From Gaiellasilicea sp963761905 (lineage in GTDB: Bacteria; Actinomycetota; Thermoleophilia; Gaiellales; Gaiellaceae): a stretch of DNA of 64,000 nucleotides. The notes under the pieces were generated by a model, which ran no database searches, was not told the DNA's origin, and saw nothing but the letters and a program-made list of their open reading frames with translations. This document shows, in pieces, positions 46,097 to 54,947 of the stretch; within the stretch, counting starts at the first letter, position 1, and each line of letters starts with the position of its first letter. The DNA lies in contig CAVXIQ010000004.1 in assembly GCA_963761905.1 (NCBI GenBank), forward strand, positions 1 to 64,000. Direction: 5' to 3'. Made by a program: the position numbers and the translations under genes.

Positions 46097-46371
46097 GCAC
46101 CCGCACCTGTCCCGACTGGCCGACGCTGATGGAGCTCGCGCCGGAGCTCCAGTTCAAGCACTACACCGTCGCCGAGGCGCAGCTCCCGGTCGACGTGCTG
46201 ACGACGATCACGCACGTCTCACTCTCCGACGTCGCGATCTGCTGCGACCTCGAGCATCACGTCTTCTACGCCGAGCACACCGAGCCCGAGGTGGCCGAGG
46301 CGCTGCTCGCGACCCACTGGTTCGAGGTGCGCGAGTACGGCGATCGCGGCCCGGGCGCTACCGCCGCGTAA
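46093..46371 (+). CDS. Small hypothetical protein
   Basis: 92 residues, GTG start overlapping the wzt stop by 4 bases. TCPDWPTLMELAPELQFKHY, TVAEAQLPVDVLTTITHVSL and CCDLEHHVFYAEHTEPEVAE look like a compact soluble domain with a C-C and H-H pair. No family recognised. Its 3' end overlaps the convergent PolX gene by 14 bases. Coupling to wzt suggests co-expression. Confidence 0.6.
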   Translation: MSTRTCPDWPTLMELAPELQFKHYTVAEAQLPVDVLTTITHVSLSDVAICCDLEHHVFYAEHTEPEVAEALLATHWFEVREYGDRGPGATAA

Positions 46372-47974
46372 AGAGCTCTTCGAGCGGACGCGTGTTGAGC
46401 ACGTCGGCGCGCCTTGCGCCTCCGCGCCGTGCCGTCCCGATCGAGAGCGCCATGTTGCCGAGCCCTCGGACCGAGTGGGCGTCCGTCGAGCAGACGATCC
46501 TCACCCCGGCGGCCAGGGCGCGGCGGACGTGCGTGCCGGAGAGGTCGAGTCGGTCGGGCAGGCCGTTTACCTCCAGCGCGACACCGGTCTCGAGCGCCAC
46601 CTCGAAGACGTGGTCGAGATCGAGGGCGTTCTCCGGGCGGTGGTTGAGGATCCGGCCGAGCGGATGCGAGAGGCACGAGTCCGCCGTTGTCGTCGCCGCA
46701 TGTCGCATGGCCTCGACGACCCGCGCGGTCAGCTCGGCGGCGGGTGCTCGCTGGCCGGCGTGGAGGCTGATCTGCACCCACTCGAGCTCGGCGAGGACGT
46801 CGTCTGGGAGGTCGAGCGAGCCGTCGGGGAGGATGTCGCACTCGCTTCCGCGGAGGATCCGGAACGGCGCGAGCTGCTCGTTCGCGACGGCGATCTCCTC
46901 GGCCTGGCGCCGTAGCCCGTCGGCGTCGAGGCCCTCGACGACGCGGACGGCCTTCGTGTGGTCGCAGATCGCGATGTACTCGTAGCCGAGGTCGCGAGCT
47001 GCGAGCCCGAGCTCGAGCACCGTGGCCTTTCCGTCCGAGGCCGTCGAATGCATGTGGAGGTCGCCGCGAACGTGCGCGAGCTCGAGCAGATCCGGCGGCG
47101 GATCGGCCGCGTCCAGCTCGCGCAGCTCGGGTGGCCGGAAGGGCCGGCCGATCGCCGCATAGACGTCCTCCTCCGTGGCGCGCTCGGGCAGTGGCCCCAG
47201 GCTCGCGACGTACTCCGGCGAGCCCGTCGCCCGGAGGAGCGCCGTCCCGAACCCGTCCGCCCCCGCGGCGATCACCTCGACCGGAATCCCGTCCACGGTG
47301 ACGCCGACGGCGCGGTTGTCGTCCCGTTCGAGAACGGAGACGAGCTGCGGCAGCTGCTCGAGCTCGATTAGCGCGCCGGTGCTCGGCACCACGACGGCGA
47401 GGCGCGTCGAGAGGTCGCAATAGCGCCGGGGATCACCGGCAGGCTCGCCGCCGAGCGCGGAGGCGATCTCCTGCACGAGCGCGCGGGCGCGATTGAGCGT
47501 CAGTCCGTGCCGCGGCCTGACCTCGCCGCCCAGACCCGCGAGCCCATCGCGGATCCTGGCAGCCGTCTTCGGGCCGATCCCTGGAACGCTCTCGAGGCGA
47601 TCCGGTTCGACGGCTCGCAGCTCTTCCAGCGTCCTCACGTCGAGCGCCGAGCCGAGCTCGCGCATTCGCTTCGGCGAGAGCCCGAGCAGCCGGCCGACCG
47701 CGACGAGCTCGGGCATCACCTCCGACTCGAGCTCGCGCAGCTCCGCCAGCTCGCCGGTCTCGACGAGCTCGCGCAGGCGTGCCTCGATTCCCGGCCCGAT
47801 TCCTCGGAGCTCGCGTACCCGTCCCGCACGCACGACCGCCGCGACGTCGGCCGGCGTCGTCCGGATCAGCTCGGCCGCCCGCCGGTAGGCGCGGGTCGTG
47901 TAGAAGCTCGAGCCGTTGAGCTCGAGCAGCGCGGCGAAGGCGTCGAGCCGCTCGGCAAGTCTGGCGTTGTCCAC
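46358..47974 (-). CDS. PolX-type protein with PHP domain; polymerase palm degenerate
   Basis: 538 residues. A PolX N-terminal 8-kDa domain and two helix-hairpin-helix motifs (LRGIGPGIEA, about 56-65; SVPGIGPKTAARI, about 129-141) are clear. The palm that should carry G-S-x-R-R and the G-D-I/L-D metal ligands reads GGEPAGDPRRYCDLSTRLAV, and the third Asp is a Glu (GIPVEVIA). The C-terminal PHP domain is complete: DLHMHSTASDGK, AICDHTKAV, GSECDILPDG, QISLHAGQ, CLSHPLGR and VCSTDAHS. It is probably a PHP nuclease or phosphoesterase using HhH domains to bind DNA, with the polymerase lost. Divergent from cofC. Confidence 0.85.
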   Translation of the reverse strand: MDNARLAERLDAFAALLELNGSSFYTTRAYRRAAELIRTTPADVAAVVRAGRVRELRGIGPGIEARLRELVETGELAELRELESEVMPELVAVGRLLGLSPKRMRELGSALDVRTLEELRAVEPDRLESVPGIGPKTAARIRDGLAGLGGEVRPRHGLTLNRARALVQEIASALGGEPAGDPRRYCDLSTRLAVVVPSTGALIELEQLPQLVSVLERDDNRAVGVTVDGIPVEVIAAGADGFGTALLRATGSPEYVASLGPLPERATEEDVYAAIGRPFRPPELRELDAADPPPDLLELAHVRGDLHMHSTASDGKATVLELGLAARDLGYEYIAICDHTKAVRVVEGLDADGLRRQAEEIAVANEQLAPFRILRGSECDILPDGSLDLPDDVLAELEWVQISLHAGQRAPAAELTARVVEAMRHAATTTADSCLSHPLGRILNHRPENALDLDHVFEVALETGVALEVNGLPDRLDLSGTHVRRALAAGVRIVCSTDAHSVRGLGNMALSIGTARRGGARRADVLNTRPLEELFTRR

Positions 47975-47981
47975 CCGGGGA

Positions 47982-47987
47982 TAGTCT
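47982..47987 (+). promoter_or_regulatory. -10 element (TAGTCT) for the F420 operon
   Basis: TAGTCT ends 10 nt before ATG 47998. The gap to the divergent PolX-type gene is 23 bases. The minus-strand counterpart is not clear. Confidence 0.4.
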
Positions 47988-47997
47988 CTCGTGACTG

Positions 47998-48597
47998 ATG
48001 GCGCCAATCGTGATCCCGTTTCGCGGCCTCGCAGGCAAGCAGCGGATCGACGCACCGGACGAGCTTCGCGAGCAGCTCGCGCTCGCCATGCTCGGCGACG
48101 TGCTCAACACCTGCGTCGCCACCGACCGAACGGTCGTCGTCACGCGAGACGACGACGGGATGCGGCTTGCGGGGGAGCTCGGGGCCGATCTCGTGGACGA
48201 TCCGGGAGGAGGCCAAGGAGCCGCTGTAGCCGCCGGGCTCGCCGAGCTCCCCGATCGGCCGGCGCTCGTGGTCAACGCCGATCTACCGTGTGCAGTCCCG
48301 CGCGACGTGCGCACGCTCGCGAACGTCGCCGAGCTCGGCGCCTTCGGGATCGTGGAGGCGGGCGACGGGACGACGAACGCGCTCGCCCTGCCCCGGCCGA
48401 AGCTCTTCGCGCCGCTCTACGGCGCCGGCAGCGCCGCCCGCTTCCGCGACCACGCCGCGACGCTCCGCTACGAGACGTCCACCGCCGCGATCCCGAACCT
48501 CGTCGACGACGTCGACACCCGCGCCGATCTCGAGCGACTGGCGCTCAGGGTCGGGCCGCGGACGCAGGCGGCGCTCGGCGCGCTGAGGGAGCTGTGA
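47998..48597 (+). CDS. cofC: 2-phospho-L-lactate (or PEP) guanylyltransferase
   Basis: 199 residues. IVIPFRGLAGKQRI is a somewhat divergent form of the CofC/FbiD nucleotide-binding N-terminus (usually P-x-K-x-x-x-x-K-S-R-L). LVDDPGGGQGAAVAAGLAEL and LVVNADLPCAVPRDV (D-L-P) are family motifs. It makes the GDP-activated three-carbon precursor of F420. First gene of cofC-cofD-npdG-cofE, all with overlapping starts. Confidence 0.87.
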   Translation: MAPIVIPFRGLAGKQRIDAPDELREQLALAMLGDVLNTCVATDRTVVVTRDDDGMRLAGELGADLVDDPGGGQGAAVAAGLAELPDRPALVVNADLPCAVPRDVRTLANVAELGAFGIVEAGDGTTNALALPRPKLFAPLYGAGSAARFRDHAATLRYETSTAAIPNLVDDVDTRADLERLALRVGPRTQAALGALREL

Positions 48598-49500
48598 GGG
48601 TCACGCTCCTGTCCGGGGGCGTCGGCGGCGCCCGGTTCGCGCGCGGCCTGACGACGGCGATCGACCCCTCGGACGTGACCGTGATCGGCAACGTCGGCGA
48701 CGACCTCGAGGTGCTCGGGATGGCCGTCTCGCCGGATCTCGACAGCATCCTCTACGCGCTGGCCGGCCTGAACGACGAGGAGCGAGGTTGGGGCCGCGCG
48801 GACGAGAGCTGGAGCGCCCTCGAGACGGTCTCGGCGCTCGGCGGCGAGGACTGGTTCCGGCTCGGCGACCGCGATCTCGGTCTCCACCTCGTCCGGACGC
48901 AGGCGCTGCGAGCCGGCGAGCCGCTCTCCGGCCGTCACGGCCCGCCTGGCCCGGGCCGTCGGGCTCGAGACGACGATCCTGCCGGCGACCGACGACCGCC
49001 AGCGCACCTGGATCGACACACCCGCAGGCAGCTTCCCGTTCCAGGAGTGGTTCGTCGCGCGCGGTCATCGGGACGAGGTCGACGGCGTCCGCTTCGAGGG
49101 CGAGTGCGCCGCGGCGCCCGGGGTGCTCGAGGCGCTCGAGGGCGCGGAGGCGATCGTGATCGCGCCGAGCAACCCGTACGTGAGCATCTGGCCGATCCTC
49201 GCCGTCGCCGGCGTCCGCGAGGCGCTCGCCGCGCGCAGCGTGCCTTGCGTCGCGGTCAGCCCGATCGTCGGTGGGAGAGCGGTGAAGGGGCCGGCCGACC
49301 GGATGCTCGCGCGCATGGCGGGCGGCACAGCGCCGGAGCACGTCGGCTCCTGTTACGAAGGGCTGATCGACGCGCTCGTCGTCGACGAGGCGGACCCGAC
49401 CGGGCCGCTCGCGATCCGCTCGGTCGTGACCCAGACGCTGATGACCGACCTCGCGGCGTCGCGCCGCCTGGCGGAGACGGTGCTCGGGGCGGCCGCTTGA
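48594..49500 (+). CDS. cofD: 2-phospho-L-lactate transferase, one frameshift
   Basis: LLSGGVGGARFARGLTTAID and VIGNVGDDLEVLGMAVSPDL are the CofD/FbiA signatures. Near 48935 the frame changes, then PATDDRQRTWIDTPAGSFPF, FQEWFVARGHRDEVDGVRFE, VIAPSNPYVSIWPILAVAG and VSPIVGGRAVKGPADRM. About 301 residues, normal length. It joins the activated precursor to Fo. GTG start overlaps cofC. Confidence 0.93.
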
Positions 49501-50120
49501 AGGTCGCCGTCGTGGGCGGCACCGGGAGCTTCGGCCAGGCGGTGGCGAAGCGGCTGGTCGCCGCCGGGATCGAGATCGCGATCGGCTCCCGCGACGCCGC
49601 GCGGGCCCGGCAAGCCGCCGAGCCGCTCGGGGCCGAGGGCGCCACGAACGAGGACGCCGTCCGCGGAGTCGACCTCGTGCTGCTCGCGGTCAAGTCGGAG
49701 GCCGCGGTCGAGACCGCCCGCGAGCTGAGCGGCGCCATCGGTCGAACGCCGGTGCTCTCGGTCTGCGCCGAGCTCAGCTTCGGGCCCGGCGGAGTGAAGC
49801 CGACCCCGGAAGCGACCTCGATCGCCGAACGAATCGGCGCCGAGCTGGATGGACCGGTCGTCGCGGGCCTCCACTCGCTCGCCGCCGCAAGCCTCGCCGA
49901 CGAGCCGCCGGACGAGGACGCGCTCGTCTGCGGCGACGACGCCGAGGCGAAGGCGCTGGCGCTCGACCTCGCCTCTCGTCTCGTCTCCGGCCGAGCCGTC
50001 GACGCGGGGCCCCTGGCGAGCGCCCGCGCGCTCGAGGGAATGACGGCCGTGATCGTCAACGTGAACAAGCGCTACAAGGCGCACGCGGGTTTGCGCGTCA
50101 CCGGCCTGTCCGAGCGGTGA
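49497..50120 (+). CDS. npdG: NADPH-dependent F420 reductase
   Basis: 207 residues. VAVVGGTGSFGQAVAKRLVA is the Rossmann NADP site. IAIGSRDAARARQAAEPLG, VLLAVKSEAAVETA and LSVCAELSFGPGGVKPTPEA follow. The family moves hydride between NADPH and F420. TTG start overlaps cofD as TTGA. Its presence inside the biosynthesis operon couples cofactor synthesis with its reduction. Confidence 0.88.
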   Translation: MKVAVVGGTGSFGQAVAKRLVAAGIEIAIGSRDAARARQAAEPLGAEGATNEDAVRGVDLVLLAVKSEAAVETARELSGAIGRTPVLSVCAELSFGPGGVKPTPEATSIAERIGAELDGPVVAGLHSLAAASLADEPPDEDALVCGDDAEAKALALDLASRLVSGRAVDAGPLASARALEGMTAVIVNVNKRYKAHAGLRVTGLSER

Positions 50121-50860
50121 GCCGCGGCTACCGCGTCTTCGGGCTCGAGGGCATCCCCGAGGTCGAGCCCGGCGACGAGCTCGCGGCGTTGCTGGCAGAG
50201 GCGGCTGCGCGCTCCGGCGGGCTCGAGAGCGGCGACGTCGTCGTGGTCGCGCAGAAGGTGGTCTCCAAGGCCGAGGGCCGGATCGCCCGGCTCGACGAGA
50301 TCGTCCCCTCGGAGCGCGCGCGTGAGCTCGCCGGCGATCGCGACCCGCGCCACGTCCAGGCGATCCTCGACGAGACCGCGCGGATCGTCCGCTCGCGGCC
50401 GCCGCTCGTGATCTCCGAGACGCGCCACGGGTTCGTCTGCGCCTCGGCCGGCGTGGACGCGTCGAACGCCAAGGGCGCCGGCACCGTGATCCTGCTTCCG
50501 CTCGACCCGGACGCCTCCGCGGCGCGGCTGCGCGCCGGCCTCCGCGAGCGCGACGGCGCCGACGTCGGCGTCATCGTCAGCGATTCGTTCGGCCGCGCCT
50601 GGCGCCAGGGCACGACGGGGGTCGCGCTCGGCGTCGCCGGAGTGACTGCCGTGCTCGACCTGAACGGCCGGAGCGACGACGCGGGCTACGAGCTCCAGGG
50701 GACGCAGCTCGCGATCGCCGACGAGCTCGCGGCCGCCGCGGAGCTCGTGCTCGGCAAGCTCGAGCGCGTGCCCGCCGCGGTGATCCGGGGGCTTCGCGTC
50801 GCCGGCAGCGGCACCGGCCAGGACCTCGTGATGCCGCCCGAGCGCGACCTCTTCCGCTAG
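50117..50860 (+). CDS. cofE: F420-0:gamma-glutamyl ligase
   Basis: 247 residues. FGLEGIPEVEPGDELAALLA, VVVAQKVVSKAEGRIARLDE, VISETRHGFVCASAGVDASN and VIVSDSFGRAWRQGTTGVAL are the CofE signatures. It adds glutamates to F420-0. It lacks the C-terminal nitroreductase domain found in mycobacterial FbiB. Its TAG interlocks with the stop of the convergent oxidase (CTAG). Confidence 0.95.
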   Translation: MSRGYRVFGLEGIPEVEPGDELAALLAEAAARSGGLESGDVVVVAQKVVSKAEGRIARLDEIVPSERARELAGDRDPRHVQAILDETARIVRSRPPLVISETRHGFVCASAGVDASNAKGAGTVILLPLDPDASAARLRAGLRERDGADVGVIVSDSFGRAWRQGTTGVALGVAGVTAVLDLNGRSDDAGYELQGTQLAIADELAAAAELVLGKLERVPAAVIRGLRVAGSGTGQDLVMPPERDLFR

Positions 50861-51909
50861 CGCGCGAGGGCGGCCAGGCGCGCCCCCACCGCGGGCGCGA
50901 ACTTGAAGCCGTGCCCGCTGCAGGCCGAGCCGACGACGATCCGGCCGTGGCGCTCCAGCACGAAGCTCTCGTCGGGAGTGTTCGTGTAGAGGCATGTTTC
51001 GAGCGCGCCGAGCGGCGTCGCGCCACGGAAGCGCTTCGTCACCCACTCGGCCGTCCAGCGCGCGATCTCCGGATCCGGCGAGCCCGGAGCGCCCGGCTCG
51101 TCGGGATCGACGACGGCTCCGGTGTGATGGATCCCGGCCTTGAGCCCGACGCCCGGCGCGACGAGCGCGTAGCCGAGCTGTCCCGGGCCTGCTCCCTCCG
51201 CGAAGTCGATCAGCGACGGCACCGGCTCGTCGGGCTCGAGCGCGAAGTAGGAGACCGTCTCGCGCGTCGAGGTCACGTCGAGCGCGATTCCATGCGGCTC
51301 GAGCAGACTCCGAGCCCAGGAGCCGGCAGTGACGACGACGACGCCGGCTCGGATCGAGACACCGCCGCCGGAAACCGTCACGCCGGTCTCGTCCGGCTCG
51401 AGCGCCTCGATCCGCGCCTCCTCGAGCACCTGAGCCCCAGCCGCCGCAGCCGAGGCGTGCAGGGCGGCGAGCGCGGCGTTGGCGCGGACGATTCCGCCGT
51501 CTGCCTGGAAGAGCCCGGTCTCGCCGGCGCCGACGGCCAGTGGAAAGCGCCGCGCGATCTCGTTCCCGCCGAGGACCTCGAACGCGATCCCCGTCTCGGC
51601 AAGCGCATCCCGATTCGGCCGCCAGTCGCCGAGATCGAGCGATCCGTGCCGCTCGATCAGCGTCTCGCCCGTCTCGGCCTCGAGCTCGTCCCAGAGCGGG
51701 ACGGCCTCCCGCGCGAGCCGCACCCAGCTGGCGTCGGGATAGGAGAGCCGGAAGATCCGGGACCGCCCGTGGCTCGACCCTCGATCGTGGCCGACCCGAA
51801 ACTGCTCCACGAGGGCGACGGCCCGGCCGGCCCGCGCGAGCGCCCGCGCCGCGGCGAGCCCCATCACGCCGGCTCCGACGACGACGATCTCGACGTCCGG
51901 CCGGCGCAT
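50857..51909 (-). CDS. FAD-dependent N-methyl amino acid oxidase (monomeric sarcosine oxidase-like)
   Basis: 350 residues. VVVGAGVMGLAAARALARAG binds ADP. SSHGRSRIFRLSYPDASW matches the SoxA/MTOX flavin loop. The Cys for covalent FAD is in LETCLYTNTPDESF, and VVGSACSGHGFKFAPAVG is the C-terminal motif. It would oxidise sarcosine or a similar N-methyl amino acid with release of H2O2. ATG follows TAAGCT by 6 nt. Confidence 0.9.
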   Translation of the reverse strand: MRRPDVEIVVVGAGVMGLAAARALARAGRAVALVEQFRVGHDRGSSHGRSRIFRLSYPDASWVRLAREAVPLWDELEAETGETLIERHGSLDLGDWRPNRDALAETGIAFEVLGGNEIARRFPLAVGAGETGLFQADGGIVRANAALAALHASAAAAGAQVLEEARIEALEPDETGVTVSGGGVSIRAGVVVVTAGSWARSLLEPHGIALDVTSTRETVSYFALEPDEPVPSLIDFAEGAGPGQLGYALVAPGVGLKAGIHHTGAVVDPDEPGAPGSPDPEIARWTAEWVTKRFRGATPLGALETCLYTNTPDESFVLERHGRIVVGSACSGHGFKFAPAVGARLAALAR

Positions 51910-51915
51910 CCGACG

Positions 51916-51921
51916 AGCTTA
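51916..51921 (-). promoter_or_regulatory. Leaderless -10 (TAAGCT) for the amine oxidase
   Basis: TAAGCT on the minus strand ends 6 nt before ATG 51909. There is no Shine-Dalgarno sequence. Confidence 0.45.
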
Positions 51922-51977
51922 CAAAGGGCGCGTCGCCGGCGGTCGAAGACGCCCGGTCGTTCTCGGCGGAGCAGGCG

Positions 51978-52340
51978 TTAGGTGAGCGTCGCGACCAGCT
52001 CGATCCGGTTACCGAACGGATCGTGGACGTAGCTGCGACGGACGCCGGGAATGGCGTCGTCCTCGACGACTTCCACCCCCGCCCGGCGGAGGCTCGAGAG
52101 CAGCGCGTCGTAGCCGGCGACGTGGAATGCTGGATGCGCCTTGCGCGCCGGCGAGAACCCCTCCTCGACTCCGAGATGCACCTGCTGATCGCCGCAGCGA
52201 AACCAGACTCCGCCGCGCGACCTCAGCGACTCGGGCTTCTCGATCTCCTCGAGCCCGAGAAGCTCGCCGTAGAACGCGCGCGCCGCCTGCTCGCAGCCGG
52301 CGGGAGCGGCGAGCTGGACGTGGTCGAGCCCCGTCAGCAT
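51978..52340 (-). CDS. VOC/glyoxalase-family protein
   Basis: 120 residues. LTGLDHVQLAAPAGCEQAAR and AFYGELLGLEEIEKPESL give the first beta-alpha-beta module. WFRCGDQQVHLGVEE, HPAFHVAGYDALLSSLRRAG and RSYVHDPFGNRIELVA give the second. Metal ligands H (DHV), H (VHLG) and E (IEL) fit the metal-dependent family. Substrate unknown. ATG follows TACCGT by 7 nt; divergent from the next gene. Confidence 0.88.
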   Translation of the reverse strand: MLTGLDHVQLAAPAGCEQAARAFYGELLGLEEIEKPESLRSRGGVWFRCGDQQVHLGVEEGFSPARKAHPAFHVAGYDALLSSLRRAGVEVVEDDAIPGVRRSYVHDPFGNRIELVATLT

Positions 52341-52347
52341 CCGCCGG

Positions 52348-52353
52348 ACGGTA
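52348..52353 (-). promoter_or_regulatory. Leaderless -10 (TACCGT) for the VOC gene
   Basis: TACCGT on the minus strand ends 7 nt before ATG 52340. The divergent gene starts only 15 bases away, so its own promoter must overlap the VOC coding region; none was recognised. Confidence 0.5.
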
Positions 52354-52354
52354 G

Positions 52355-53797
52355 ATGAAGCGGCCGACGATCCTCCGCGAGGCGATGGTGGCGACGAGCC
52401 ATCCGCTGGCCACGAGCGCGGGCGTCCGCGCGCTCGAGCGCGGCGGCAACGCGGCCGACGCCGCGCTCGCAGCTGCGGCGATGCTCTGCGTCGCCGAGCC
52501 GGGTCACACGGGGATCGGCGGCGATCTGTTCGCGCAGCTCTGGTGGGAGGGCGAGCTCGTCGGCCTGAACGGCTCGGGTCGCTCACCCGCGGAGCTTCCT
52601 GAGACCGCAGTCGCCGAGGAGTTCGGGCCGCGCTCCGTGACGGTTCCCGGCGCTGTTCGCGCCTGGGCCGATCTCGCGGAGCGGTTCGGGCGGCTCGGTC
52701 TCGACGCGGCGCTCGCCGGCGCGGTCGACGCGGCTGAGCGAGGCGTCGCAGCGACGGAGCGCGTCGCCCACGGCTGGGCTTCGACGGATCGTGCGCCCCG
52801 GCCGGCGCCGGCGCGCGGCGAGGTCTATTGCCTGCCCGAGCTCGCCGCGACGCTCCGCCGGATCGCATCGGAGGGGCCGGAGGCGTTCTATAGGGGCGCG
52901 GTGGCCGAGCAGATCGCCGAGGCGTCGTGGCTCGCCGGGGCCGATCTCGCCGCTCATGCCTCGGAGTGGGTCGAGCCGCTCCGGTTCCGCTATCGCGGCG
53001 TCGAGGTGTGCGAGCTGCCGCCGAACGGCCAGGGAGCGGCAGCGCTGATAGCGCTCGGCCTGCTCGAGGAGCTGCCCGACACCCTGCACAGCCGGATCGA
53101 GGCGATGAAGCTCGCGCTCGCCGATGCGTACGGCCACGTCGCGGATGCGCCGCTGCCCGCGTTTCTGCTCGAGCCGGAGCACCTGGCTTCGCGGCGCTCC
53201 TTCGTCGCGCCGGATCGCGCTCTCGAGCCGGAGCCGTCGCTGGCGCCGCGCGGCGGCACGACCTACCTCTGCGCGGTCGACGGCGAGCGCAACGCTGTCT
53301 CGCTGATCCAGTCGACCTACTACCACTGGGGCTCCGGCGTGCTCGCGGGCGACACGGGGATCGTGCTCCAGAACCGGGCGTGGGGCTTCACGTCGGAGCC
53401 TGGACATCCGAACCGGCTGCGGCCGGGGCAGCGGCCGTTCCACACGATCATCCCCGGGCTCCTGCTCCGCGACGGCGAGTTGTGGGGCCCGTTCGGCGTG
53501 ATGGGCGGCGCGATGCAGGCGCAGGGCCACCTCCAGCTCGTGCACGCGCTCGTCGACTGCGGCCTCGACCCGCAGCGCGCGCTCGACGCGCCTCGATTCC
53601 GGGTGGATGCCGGGCGGCGCGTGGCGCTCGAGCCGGGCCTGGCGGCGGAACTCGACGGCCTGCGCACGCTCGGGCACGACGCGGTCGTCGCCGCCGACGA
53701 GCACGACTTCGGGGTCGGCCAGTGCGTGCTGGTCGAGGGCGAGGCGCTCGTCGGCGGCTCCGACGGCCGCGGCGACGGGGCCGCAGGCGGTTTCTAG
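52355..53797 (+). CDS. Gamma-glutamyltransferase family (Ntn hydrolase)
   Basis: 480 residues. MVATSHPLATSAGVRALERG, NAADAALAAAAMLCVAEPGH and TGIGGDLFAQLWW are the large-subunit motifs. The autocatalytic Thr is in RGGTTYLCAVDGERNAVSLI. GVMGGAMQAQGHLQLVHALV and LDAPRFRVDAGRR are small-subunit motifs. No signal peptide, so probably cytoplasmic, unlike classic periplasmic GGT. It is shorter than GGT (about 570) and may act on a gamma-glutamyl or cephalosporin-like amide. Confidence 0.9.
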   Translation: MKRPTILREAMVATSHPLATSAGVRALERGGNAADAALAAAAMLCVAEPGHTGIGGDLFAQLWWEGELVGLNGSGRSPAELPETAVAEEFGPRSVTVPGAVRAWADLAERFGRLGLDAALAGAVDAAERGVAATERVAHGWASTDRAPRPAPARGEVYCLPELAATLRRIASEGPEAFYRGAVAEQIAEASWLAGADLAAHASEWVEPLRFRYRGVEVCELPPNGQGAAALIALGLLEELPDTLHSRIEAMKLALADAYGHVADAPLPAFLLEPEHLASRRSFVAPDRALEPEPSLAPRGGTTYLCAVDGERNAVSLIQSTYYHWGSGVLAGDTGIVLQNRAWGFTSEPGHPNRLRPGQRPFHTIIPGLLLRDGELWGPFGVMGGAMQAQGHLQLVHALVDCGLDPQRALDAPRFRVDAGRRVALEPGLAAELDGLRTLGHDAVVAADEHDFGVGQCVLVEGEALVGGSDGRGDGAAGGF

Positions 53798-53804
53798 GCG
53801 CCGG

Positions 53805-54856
53805 ATGAAGATCGTCGTCGCGCCCGACTCGTTCGCCGGCACGCTTTCGGCCGTCGACGCCGCGGCCGCAATCGCCGCCGGCTGGCGCTCCGTTCGGCCC
53901 GACGACGAGCTCGTGCTCGTACCGATGTCGGACGGCGGCGACGGCCTGATCGACGTGGTCGGGGCCGCCGTCGCGCAGGCGACGTGGCGGCACGAGGTCG
54001 GGGTGCTGGATGCGCGCGGCAGGGCGGTCACGGCGGCCTGGCTCGCGCTTCCTGACGGGCGGGCGCTGATCGAGTCCGCGCAGGCGTGCGGGCTCGCGCG
54101 GCTGGCCGCGTCCGAGCGCGATCCGGTGACCGCGACGTCGTCCGGCGTGGGACAGCTCTTGCTCGCGGCTCGGGCGGCCGGCCACGACGAGCTGGTCGTC
54201 GGCCTCGGCGGGAGCGCGACGATGGACGGTGGAGCGGGCGCCGTGGCCGCGCTGGGGCATCGGCTCGAGGGTGGCTCCGTCGAGCCCGTGCGGGTCGCGC
54301 GTGGGGCGCCGCTCGGCGCCTCGGTCGTGCTGGCCGCGGATGTCGACTCGCCGCTGCTCGGCCGGGACGGCGCCGCTCGTTTCGCTCGGCAGAAGGGAGC
54401 GTCGGACGCGCAGCTTCCCGAGCTCGAGCGCATCCTCGAGCGCTTCGCCGACGTCGTCGAGCGCGATCTCGACGGCGGTCCCTGGCGCGATCTCCCGGGT
54501 GCCGGCGCGGCCGGCGGGCTCGGCTTCGGCCTCGCCGCGTTCTGCGGCGCGCGGCTCGTGCCGGGGGCGCCGCTCGTCGCGGAGCTGGTCGAGCTGGAGC
54601 GGAAGCTCGACGGCGCGTCGATCGTCGTCACCGGCGAGGGCGACGCTCGACAGCCAGACGAGTGCCGGCAAGGTGCCGAGCCTTCGTGCTCGGCCTCGCC
54701 CGCCGGCGAGGCTCGAAGGTCTACGCGATCGCGGGCAGGGTCGAGGACGGCGCGGGCGATTCGTTCGATGCGGTAGCAGCGCTTGGCCCCGAAGGCCTGC
54801 GGCGACCGGCCGAGCGCCTCGCGGCCTGCGCGGCCGAGCTCGCCCGCTCGCTCTAG
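53805..54856 (+). CDS. Glycerate kinase (GarK/GlxK family), two frame changes
   Basis: KIVVAPDSFAGTLSAVDAAA and VPMSDGGDGLIDVVGAAV are the N-terminal motifs. TATSSGVGQLLLAARAAG, VGLGGSATMDGGAGAVAALG and GAGAAGGLGFGLAAFCGARL are diagnostic. Frame changes near 54645 and 54680 separate IVVTGEGD from LDSQTSAGKVPS and VLGLARRRGSKVYAIAG. About 350 residues after correction. It phosphorylates D-glycerate using ATP. Confidence 0.9.
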
Positions 54857-54877
54857 CGTCGACGGCGAGCTTCGGTG

Positions 54878-54930
54878 GACATGTCCGAACGCGGCGTGTC
54901 CGAGGGACTGTCCCTGGGACACGTCCATTT
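54878..54930. repeat. REP-like palindrome between convergent genes (copy 2)
   Basis: CGTGTCCGAGGGAC (54895-54908) and its near-complement (54910-54923) flank a single T, with one mismatch in 14. The left flank (TGTCCGAACGCGG) also matches the left flank of the copy at 22221-22286. Both copies separate the stops of convergent genes. Confidence 0.8.
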
Positions 54931-54947
54931 CCGACAGCCCGAGTCGT

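Noticed and set aside
47975..47983. TATCCC as -10 for the PolX-type gene on the minus strand
   Set aside because: It lacks the final T and is only 3 nt from the GTG, outside the spacing seen elsewhere.
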